Shown here: one piece after another, positions 1-4,680 of the stretch | Layout of the letters: every line of letters starts with the position of its first letter | Numbering within the stretch: the first letter of the stretch is position 1 | Source of the DNA: an uncultured bacterium | GTDB taxonomy: Bacteria; Bacillota; Clostridia; Lachnospirales; Lachnospiraceae | NCBI GenBank assembly: GCA_946061355.1 | Contig: CAMGRE010000081.1 | Coordinates: 1-10,542, forward strand | Reading direction: 5' to 3' | DNA length: 10,542 bases | Position numbers and translations under genes: made by a program | Notes under the pieces: model-generated | What the model saw: only the letters and a program-made list of their open reading frames with translations | What the model was told of the DNA's origin: nothing | The model's database searches: none

Positions 1-523
1 GTTTTACCGCAATAAGATGCTCTGTCTTGATGCAGAACCCAATGCGGCACACAAAAAGCTGGCGGAACTTGAGAGTGCCGGTAAACTCAAAGCGGTAGTG
101 ACGCAGAATATTGACGGGCTGCACCAGAAAGCAGGCAGCAAAAAGGTTTTGGAACTTCATGGAAGTGTGCTCAGAAATTACTGTGAAAAATGCGGGAAGT
201 ATTTTGACGCGGAATACATTCTGAACAATGAAGGCGTGCCGAAGTGCGATGATTGCGGCGGAAGCATTAAGCCGGATGTTGTTCTGTATGAAGAAGGTCT
301 GGATCAGCGGACAATAACGGAATCCATAGAAGCTATCTCAGAGGCGGATATGCTGATCATAGGAGGCACCTCTCTCGTGGTTTATCCGGCTGCCGGACTT
401 GTCGATTATTATCGTGGAAACAAACTGGTACTCATCAATAAATCAGTCACATCCATGGACAGTAAGGCGGATTTGGTGATTTCGGACAGTATCGGCAAGG
501 TGTTTAGACAGATTGTTGTGTGA
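1..523 (+). CDS. cobB: Sirtuin (Sir2-type NAD-dependent protein deacylase), 5' end missing
   Basis: This protein removes acyl groups from lysines of cytoplasmic proteins, using NAD+ and releasing nicotinamide. The reading frame is already open at base 2 (FYRNK precedes the Met at base 17), so the window edge cuts the gene. About 173 codons remain; family members are usually near 240, so roughly the first 70 residues, with the first part of the Rossmann NAD site, are missing. Counting from the Met at 17, one sees TQNIDGLH (29-36), the LELHGS motif with the catalytic His48, two zinc-knuckle pairs CxxC at 56/59 and 77/80, and GTSLVVYPAAGL (117-128), which contacts NAD. The frame ends in TGA at 521-523 without damage. 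The DUF951 gene follows after 13 bases and is probably co-transcribed. Family assignment is firm. The symbol cobB is the general bacterial name, and deacetylase versus other deacylase activity cannot be told. Confidence 0.93.
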   Translation, partial: FYRNKMLCLDAEPNAAHKKLAELESAGKLKAVVTQNIDGLHQKAGSKKVLELHGSVLRNYCEKCGKYFDAEYILNNEGVPKCDDCGGSIKPDVVLYEEGLDQRTITESIEAISEADMLIIGGTSLVVYPAAGLVDYYRGNKLVLINKSVTSMDSKADLVISDSIGKVFRQIVV

Positions 524-530
524 AAGGAGA
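524..530 (+). promoter_or_regulatory. Ribosome binding site that sets the DUF951 start
   Basis: AAAGGAGA lies immediately after the sirtuin stop codon. It sits seven to eight bases before the ATG at 537, a normal spacing. The in-frame TTG at 513 lies upstream of it and the in-frame GTG at 534 is too close. The ATG at 537 is therefore the likely start. Confidence 0.75.
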
Positions 531-536
531 ATTGTG

Positions 537-734
537 ATGCCACAGGGACCGATGGATATCCAGGTGGGTGATATTTTAAAAATGAAGAAACAACACCCTT
601 GCGGTTCGCATGAATGGGAAGTGCTGCGCATTGGAGCGGACTTTCGTTTGAAGTGTATGGGATGTGGACATCAGATCATGATCGCCCGCAGACAGGCGGA
701 AAAAAACGTTAGAGAAATTCGTAAAAACTCTTGA
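537..734 (+). CDS. DUF951 family small protein (YyzM-like)
   Basis: This is a conserved 65-residue protein of unknown function found widely in Firmicutes. Visible hallmarks are a short beta-rich start (MDIQVGDILKMKK), then HPCGSHEWEVLRIGAD (20-35) and a KCMGCGH knuckle (39-45), followed by a basic C-terminal helix. Cys22, Cys40, Cys43, His20 and His45 could bind a metal or stabilise a small barrel, but this is inference. The frame also opens from a TTG at 513 inside the sirtuin, but the ribosome binding site at 524-530 favours the ATG at 537. From memory, B. subtilis also has a DUF951 gene (yyzM) near its rpsF region, so the location next to rpsF fits a conserved neighbourhood. Family assignment is confident; no function can be given. 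Confidence 0.88.
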   Translation: MPQGPMDIQVGDILKMKKQHPCGSHEWEVLRIGADFRLKCMGCGHQIMIARRQAEKNVREIRKNS

Positions 735-759
735 AAACAAGGGATTTTTATGGTAACAT
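731..759 (+). promoter_or_regulatory. Candidate housekeeping promoter of rpsF-ssb-rpsR
   Basis: A -35-like TTGAAA (731-736) and a -10-like TAACAT (754-759) are separated by 17 bases. The TG at 751-752 gives an extended -10 (TGgTAACAT). The predicted transcript starts near 766, about 65 bases before the rpsF start codon. The -35 box overlaps the DUF951 stop codon, so ribosomal transcription can start independently of the sirtuin unit. Assigned by eye. Confidence 0.55.
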
Positions 760-774
760 ATCACTCTGTGATAT
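758..774. repeat. Perfect inverted repeat at the rpsF promoter start site
   Basis: ATATCAC-TCT-GTGATAT has 7-bp perfect arms and a 3-base centre. It overlaps the last bases of the proposed -10 box and the expected start site near 766. An RNA starting there would contain only the right arm, so the repeat would act as DNA, for example as a repressor operator. A T-rich stretch follows, but the stem is too AT-rich to be a convincing terminator for the sirtuin-DUF951 unit. Confidence 0.5.
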
Positions 775-787
775 ATTTTATTCCTTG

Positions 788-825
788 CTCCTTACGCGTT
801 AGGGGGCCAGAGACCAAAAGGAGGT
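788..825 (+). promoter_or_regulatory. rpsF leader with possible ribosome-binding-site sequestration
   Basis: CTCCTT at 788-793 is perfectly complementary to AAGGAG at 818-823, the core of the rpsF ribosome binding site (AAAAGGAGGT, 7 bases before the ATG). A competing pairing of CTCCT (788-792) with AGGGG (801-805, one wobble) would free the site. S6:S18-binding leaders are known upstream of rpsF in many bacteria and carry a characteristic CCG element. I do not see a CCG here, so equivalence to that known motif is not shown. Confidence 0.35.
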
Positions 826-832
826 AACTAGC

Positions 833-1123
833 ATGAACAAGTATGAATTAGCCGTTGTTGTCAGTGCTAAAATCGAAGATGATGAAAGAGCTGCTGTTGT
901 AGACAAGTGCAAGGCGCTCATCGAAAGATTCGGTGGAACAGTTACAAACGTTGATGAATGGGGTAAGAAGAAATTAGCTTACGAAATTCAGAAAATGAAA
1001 GAAGCGTTCTACTATTTCATCCAGTTCGATGCTGAATCCACTGTTCCCGCTGAGATCGAATCCCGTGTTCGTATCATGGACAATGTGATCAGATATTTGT
1101 GCGTTAGACAGGACGAGGCATAA
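833..1123 (+). CDS. rpsF: 30S ribosomal protein S6
   Basis: S6 is a component of the small ribosomal subunit platform, where it pairs with S18 and binds 16S rRNA. The 96-residue product has the normal family length. It shows the standard opening MNKYELAVVVSAKIEDDE, the central G-G-T-V-T-N-V-D-E-W-G-K-K-K-L-A-Y block (about residues 34-50), an FYYFIQFDAE strand, and the terminal VIRYLCVR segment of the ferredoxin-like fold. The start is set by AAAAGGAGGT at 816-825. There is no acidic poly-Glu tail of the E. coli kind. It is the first gene of the rpsF-ssb-rpsR operon, ends in tandem stops (TAA TAG), and is followed after 16 bases by ssb. Identity is firm. Confidence 0.98.
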   Translation: MNKYELAVVVSAKIEDDERAAVVDKCKALIERFGGTVTNVDEWGKKKLAYEIQKMKEAFYYFIQFDAESTVPAEIESRVRIMDNVIRYLCVRQDEA

Positions 1124-1139
1124 TAGAAAGTAGGTACGT

Positions 1140-1580
1140 ATGAACAGAGTAATTCTTATGGGTAGATTGACAAGGGATCCTGAAGTGAGATATTCTCAGG
1201 GAGAGAACGCAACAGCGATTGCCAGATATACATTGGCGGTTGACAGACGATTTAACCGCAATGGTGACGAGAACAATACAGATTTTATCGGTTGCGTTGC
1301 ATTTGGCAGACAGGCGGAATTTGCTGAGAAGTATCTGCGCAAAGGCGTAAAGATGCTCATTACAGGACGCATTCAGACAGGCAGTTATACCAATAAGGAT
1401 GGCGTAAGAGTGTATACCACAGATGTTGTGGTGGAGGATCAGGAGTTTGCAGAGAGTAAGAATGCAGCCGGTTCTTCAGAAGGCGGTTACAATGCTCCGA
1501 ACAGACCGGAACCCGCTTCGGCCGGTAATGGTTTTATGAATATCCCGGATGGGATTGATGAGGAGCTGCCTTTCAATTAG
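1140..1580 (+). CDS. ssb: Single-stranded DNA-binding protein
   Basis: SSB coats single-stranded DNA as a tetramer during replication, repair and recombination, and recruits partner proteins through its C-terminal tip. The 146-residue protein starts with MNRVILMGRLTRDPEVRY, the usual SSB opening. The OB fold covers about residues 1-106 and includes DFIGCVAFGRQAEFAEKYLRKG and VYTTDVVVEDQEF. A low-complexity linker rich in Gly, Asn, Pro and Ser (about 107-133) leads to the acidic tip DGIDEELPFN. The classic tip ends in Pro-Phe; here one Asn follows. The ribosome binding site is weak (GTAGGT) compared with those of rpsF and rpsR, which suggests lower translation of ssb or coupling to rpsF. Placement between rpsF and rpsR is the conserved arrangement. 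Identity is firm. Confidence 0.97.
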   Translation: MNRVILMGRLTRDPEVRYSQGENATAIARYTLAVDRRFNRNGDENNTDFIGCVAFGRQAEFAEKYLRKGVKMLITGRIQTGSYTNKDGVRVYTTDVVVEDQEFAESKNAAGSSEGGYNAPNRPEPASAGNGFMNIPDGIDEELPFN

Positions 1581-1609
1581 TGAGTAGATTTTGATAGGAG
1601 GTAAGCATC

Positions 1610-1873
1610 ATGGCTTTCAATAAAACAGAGAAACCCGATGGACCGATGAAGCGTAGAGGCGGTATGCGCAGAAGAAAGAAAGTTTGCGTATTCTGCGGTA
1701 AAGACAACGTGATCGATTACAAGGATACAAACAAATTAAAGAGATATATCTCTGAGAGAGGAAAGATTCTCCCTCGTCGTATTACAGGCAACTGTGCAAA
1801 GCACCAGAGAGCACTTACTGTAGCAATCAAGAGAGCAAGACACATTTCTTTAATGCCGTATGTTTGCGACTAA
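1610..1873 (+). CDS. rpsR: 30S ribosomal protein S18, zinc-binding form
   Basis: S18 is the small-subunit protein that partners with S6 on the platform. The 87-residue product has a basic start (MKRRGGMRRRKK at 13-24), then CVFCGKDNVIDYKD, the ISERGKILPRRITGNCAKH block, and the ending AIKRARHISLMPY. Four ligands, CxxC near 26-29 and CxxH in NCAKH, mark the zinc-containing C+ paralogue. In the zinc-free C- form, as in E. coli, these positions are replaced. Many bacteria switch to C- copies under zinc limitation; no second copy is in this window. The start is set by AGGAGGT at 1596-1602. It is the last gene of the operon, followed by a strong terminator. Confidence 0.98.
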   Translation: MAFNKTEKPDGPMKRRGGMRRRKKVCVFCGKDNVIDYKDTNKLKRYISERGKILPRRITGNCAKHQRALTVAIKRARHISLMPYVCD

Positions 1874-1886
1874 GATGTAGTGACTG

Positions 1887-1919
1887 GAAACCAATTACCT
1901 GCGGGTGATTGGTTTCTTT
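1887..1919 (+). terminator. Intrinsic terminator of the rpsF-ssb-rpsR operon
   Basis: GAAACCAAT (1887-1895) pairs perfectly with ATTGGTTTC (1908-1916). The stem extends inward through T-G, A-T, C-G and C-G to a TGCG tetraloop (1900-1903), about 13 bp with one wobble. The following TTT and the T-rich right arm supply the U tract. The tract is short, so some read-through into the MATE gene 30 bases downstream is possible. Confidence 0.85.
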
Positions 1920-1949
1920 CGTTGTGGTATGTTTTGATGAGGCTCTGAC

Positions 1950-3335
1950 ATGGACCGAAATAGGGAATCTGGGAAAATGAAAAAGAAATACGAGATGGAT
2001 ATGTGCAGCGGCTCTGTATTACAGAAGATGCTGCTTTTTGCGCTTCCCCTGATGTGTTCGGGAGTGCTTCAGCTGCTGTTTAATGCTGCAGATATTATCG
2101 TGGTTGGAAGATATGCCGGTGACAATTCTCTTGCAGCAGTGGGAGCAAATACTGCATTGATCAATCTGTTCACCAATCTGTTTATCGGATTATCGGTGGG
2201 AGCCAACGTGATCGCGGCACGGGAGTTCGGCGCGAAAAAGGAAGCAGAATTACAAAAAACAGTGCATACATCAATGTTGCTAGGCTTGTACAGCGGAATT
2301 CTTCTGGCCGTGCTCGGAATCTGCCTCACGGGCAGGATCCTGGTGCTTATGCAGACACCGGGTGAGATTCTGGCTCTTGCATCGTTGTATCTCAAAATAT
2401 TCTTTCTCGGCATGCCGGCGTCTATGGTTTACAACTTCGGCAGTGCGCTGTTGCGCTCCGTGGGGGACACCAGAAGACCGCTCTATTATCTTTTGGCGGC
2501 AGGTGTGATCAATGTCATACTGAATCTGATTTTTGTAATTCCTCTCCGGATGGATGTAGCGGGCGTTGCACTGGCAACAATCATTTCGCAGTACATATCG
2601 GCAATTCTGGTCATAAGATGTCTGATGCAGGAAAAGAGCGCGATTCAGCTTAAGATGTCCGCATTGCGGTTTGATCTCAAAAAATTCAGTGCAATCCTTC
2701 AGATCGGTTTGCCCGCCGGATTCCAGGGAATCGTCTTTTCACTTTCCAATGTGGTGATCCAGTCCTCTGTCAATTTGTTTGGAGAGATTGTGGTAGCGGG
2801 AAACTCCGCAGCGTCAAACCTGGAAGGATTTGTCTATATAGCAATGAATTCTTTTTATCAGGCAGCGTTATCCTTTACCAGCCAGAATTATGGCGCCGGA
2901 AAAAAAGAGCGCATCAGGAGAATCTTATTCTGCGCGGAAGGGTGTGCTATTGTGACAGGACTGTCATTGGGATGGCTCAGCTATCTCTTTGGGGAGAGCC
3001 TGTTAAAGATTTATTCGTCCAATATGCAGGTGATTGAAGCGGGAATGGTCCGCATGGCGATCATAATGACGACATATGCATTGTGCGGTATGATGGATGT
3101 GATGGTCGGAATGCTCCGTGGGTTGGGATATTCCTTTATGCCCATGGTGGTATCGCTGATCGGAGCCTGTGGACTGCGGCTGGTATGGATTGCGACAGTA
3201 TTCCGGATGCCGTCGTTCCATACCGTTTCCACAGTGTATCTGTCTTATCCTATTACCTGGATTATAACATTCCTGATCCATGTGATCTGCTACTGTATTG
3301 TGGGAAGAAAAGCAATTGCGCGCATTTCTTCCTAA
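1950..3335 (+). CDS. MATE family multidrug/cation antiporter
   Basis: This integral membrane exporter is of the MATE type, normally driving out cationic drugs or metabolites in exchange for Na+ or H+. The product is up to 461 residues, the family norm, and consists almost wholly of hydrophobic segments consistent with 12 helices. Early family signatures are VLQKMLLFALPLMCSGVLQ and the stretch DIIVVGRYAGDNSLAAVGA (about 48-66). The mirrored second half starts near ILQIGLPAGFQGIVFSLSN (about 250). Two starts are possible. ATG 1950 has GATGAGG seven bases upstream; ATG 1977 (MKKKYEMDMCSG) fits usual MATE N-termini. A possible extended -10 (TGgTATGTT, 1925-1933) would put the transcript start near 1940, favouring the later start. 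The gene ends five bases before the convergent CHR operon. Substrate is unknown. Confidence 0.93.
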   Translation: MDRNRESGKMKKKYEMDMCSGSVLQKMLLFALPLMCSGVLQLLFNAADIIVVGRYAGDNSLAAVGANTALINLFTNLFIGLSVGANVIAAREFGAKKEAELQKTVHTSMLLGLYSGILLAVLGICLTGRILVLMQTPGEILALASLYLKIFFLGMPASMVYNFGSALLRSVGDTRRPLYYLLAAGVINVILNLIFVIPLRMDVAGVALATIISQYISAILVIRCLMQEKSAIQLKMSALRFDLKKFSAILQIGLPAGFQGIVFSLSNVVIQSSVNLFGEIVVAGNSAASNLEGFVYIAMNSFYQAALSFTSQNYGAGKKERIRRILFCAEGCAIVTGLSLGWLSYLFGESLLKIYSSNMQVIEAGMVRMAIIMTTYALCGMMDVMVGMLRGLGYSFMPMVVSLIGACGLRLVWIATVFRMPSFHTVSTVYLSYPITWIITFLIHVICYCIVGRKAIARISS

Positions 3336-3340
3336 TCACG

Positions 3341-3910
3341 CTAAATCTGGAAGATAATCCCCGCAGCGGCAGCGGCAATGATATAGAAGATCGGATGCTT
3401 TTTGAATATTTTCAAAGTGATATATACTACGACCGCCAGAGCGATTGATTTCCAGGAAAAGAGGGAGAGCAGAGCTCCGCTGCTTTCAAAAGCCGGAATG
3501 TCGAGCAGTGTGATTTTTGCCACTCCGCAGCCGGCAGCAGCGATCAGAGCGGTGGAAGCCGGACGCAGACCATAGAACGCATCCTGCACATACCGGTTCG
3601 TCTTGAATTTATCCAGTATCTTGCTCACGATGATGATGATGACAATGGATGGTGCTACCAGTCCCAGCGGGCCGATAATGGAGCCGAGGATGCCGGCAGT
3701 GGTATAGCCTACGTAGGTACTCATGTTGACGCCGAGAGGACCCGGCGTGGATTCGGAGATTGCAACCAGTGTCGCGATATCATGTACGGTAAACCATCCC
3801 GTCTTTGCAGACATCTGATACAGAAAGGGCAGTGTGGCAAGACCGCCGCCCACGGCAAAAAGACCCGTCTTAAAGAATTCCCAGAATAATTGTAAGAGTG
3901 TTGTCAGCAT
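3341..3910 (-). CDS. CHR-family (chromate-transporter-like) half permease, second gene
   Basis: This is one half of a two-gene membrane permease of the CHR superfamily. The 189-residue protein begins LLQLFWEFFKTGLFAVGGG and continues ATLPFLYQM. It contains ESTPGPLGVNMSTYVGY (about 53-69), LVAPSIVIIIIVSKIL and several hydrophobic helices up to the C-terminus. Known long ChrA proteins fuse two homologous halves; short versions are encoded as adjacent pairs, as here. The start ATG at 3910 has GAGGAGGAAAGC upstream and overlaps the end of the preceding half-gene by 7 bases, so translation is probably coupled. The first motif reads GGG where classic chromate exporters carry FGGP, so chromate as substrate is doubtful. 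The gene is intact. Confidence 0.88.
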   Translation of the reverse strand: MLTTLLQLFWEFFKTGLFAVGGGLATLPFLYQMSAKTGWFTVHDIATLVAISESTPGPLGVNMSTYVGYTTAGILGSIIGPLGLVAPSIVIIIIVSKILDKFKTNRYVQDAFYGLRPASTALIAAAGCGVAKITLLDIPAFESSGALLSLFSWKSIALAVVVYITLKIFKKHPIFYIIAAAAAGIIFQI

Positions 3911-4452
3911 GCTTTCCTCCTCCTCTCAACGAGTTTGATCACGATGCCGAGAGCACCTGCGCCCACAACAAAGAGGATGGTGGAGATATCGGTGAAAAAG
4001 GAACCGAAAAATACGCCGAGAGCAATAATAAATGCGGGCAGATTGATAATGGATTTTTTGCCCAGTTTGATCACGGAATCGAGGATCAGGACACAGACAC
4101 AGGCGCGGATACCCGCAAGAGCGTGCTGTACCACTTCCAGTTCCGAAAAGTTTCGAAGAAACGCGGTAATGATCGTAATGATGATCAGGGATGGCGTAAT
4201 GCATCCGAGAGTAGCGACAATACCACCGATATAGCCTTTTCGCTTATAGCCGATAAAGGTTGCGGTATTGACGGCAATGATGCCCGGTGTACACTGGCCA
4301 ATCGCGTAATAGTCCATAAGTTCGTTTTCTGTTGCCCAATGACGTTTTTCAACAACCTCGCGCTGGAGGATCGGGAGCATGGCATAGCCGCCGCCAAAAG
4401 TGAAGCCGCCGATCTTTGCAAAGGTGAGAAACATATCCAGCAATTCTTTCAT
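3904..4452 (-). CDS. CHR-family (chromate-transporter-like) half permease, first gene
   Basis: This is the partner half permease, transcribed first. From the ATG at 4452 it has 182 residues: MKELLDMFLTFAKIGGFTFGGG, continuing YAMLPILQREVVEKR, then QCTPGIIAVNTATFIGYKRKG, CITPSLIIITIITAFL and further hydrophobic helices, ending in a basic ERRRKAC tail. A GTG at 4461 would add three residues, but it overlaps the ribosome binding site AAAGGAG, which sits eight bases before ATG 4452, so the ATG is chosen. The two halves are related to each other (both carry a Phe-x-x-GGG motif near residue 18 and a TPG-x-x-x-VN motif), as expected for heteromeric short-chain CHR pairs. Transport of an oxyanion is inferred from the family only. 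Confidence 0.88.
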   Translation of the reverse strand: MKELLDMFLTFAKIGGFTFGGGYAMLPILQREVVEKRHWATENELMDYYAIGQCTPGIIAVNTATFIGYKRKGYIGGIVATLGCITPSLIIITIITAFLRNFSELEVVQHALAGIRACVCVLILDSVIKLGKKSIINLPAFIIALGVFFGSFFTDISTILFVVGAGALGIVIKLVERRRKAC

Positions 4453-4483
4453 AGTGTTCACTCCTTTTCTCTGATTCCATATT

Positions 4484-4529
4484 ATTATACGCCAATTATA
4501 TGAAAAACAATAGAGCGGAAAACAAACAA
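4484..4529 (-). promoter_or_regulatory. Candidate promoter(s) of the CHR operon
   Basis: On the minus strand two perfect TATAAT hexamers occur, at 4484-4489 and 4495-4500 (plus-strand coordinates). TTGTTT hexamers lie upstream at 4505-4510 (15-base gap to the first) and 4520-4525 (19-base gap to the second). Neither spacing is ideal, but the two perfect -10 boxes 32-48 bases before the start codon make a promoter here likely. Confidence 0.5.
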
Positions 4530-4607
4530 TTTGCCAATATTATCTATATTTATACAAAACCTCTTTTGAAATGACCGGATTATGGTATGGAATTTGGGGA
4601 CAAAGAA

Positions 4608-4616
4608 TGGTATACT
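4608..4616 (+). promoter_or_regulatory. Candidate extended -10 promoter of gdpP-rplI-dnaB
   Basis: TGgTATACT gives a 5/6 match to TATAAT with the extended TG. The sequence 17 bases upstream (TGGAAT, 4588-4593) is a weak -35. The transcript would start near 4623, about 58 bases before the gdpP start chosen here. This excludes the in-frame ATG at 4582 as the start. Confidence 0.5.
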
Positions 4617-4628
4617 AAGACTTAGTAT
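4612..4628. repeat. Perfect dyad overlapping the gdpP -10 and start site
   Basis: ATACTAAG-A-CTTAGTAT has perfect 8-bp arms around a single base. With one base between the arms it cannot fold into a good RNA hairpin, so a DNA operator for a dimeric regulator is the natural reading. It covers the -10 box from its second base to just beyond the predicted start site, where binding would block RNA polymerase. The regulator is unknown. Confidence 0.55.
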
Positions 4629-4680
4629 CGTTCTGTTAATCATTTATGGGGATGAGATGGGAGTTATACGGGAGAACAAG

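Noticed and set aside
513..536. A TTG start for the DUF951 gene inside the sirtuin
   Set aside because: The ribosome binding site AAAGGAGA lies downstream of this TTG and points to ATG 537.
3083..3448. A 121-codon + strand frame overlapping the MATE gene end and running into the CHR gene
   Set aside because: It is an out-of-frame shadow of the MATE gene extended by chance through the convergent gene.
3898..4503. A 201-codon open frame on the + strand opposite the first CHR half gene
   Set aside because: The translation is rich in Asp, Asn, Cys and His with no family likeness, and it lies fully antisense to a well conserved membrane protein with its own ribosome binding site.
4582..4680. An N-terminal extension of GdpP from ATG 4582 or ATG 4657
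   Set aside because: The likely promoter and dyad lie at 4608-4628, the extension lacks family likeness, and ATG 4681 has the better-placed ribosome binding site with a normal GdpP N-terminus.
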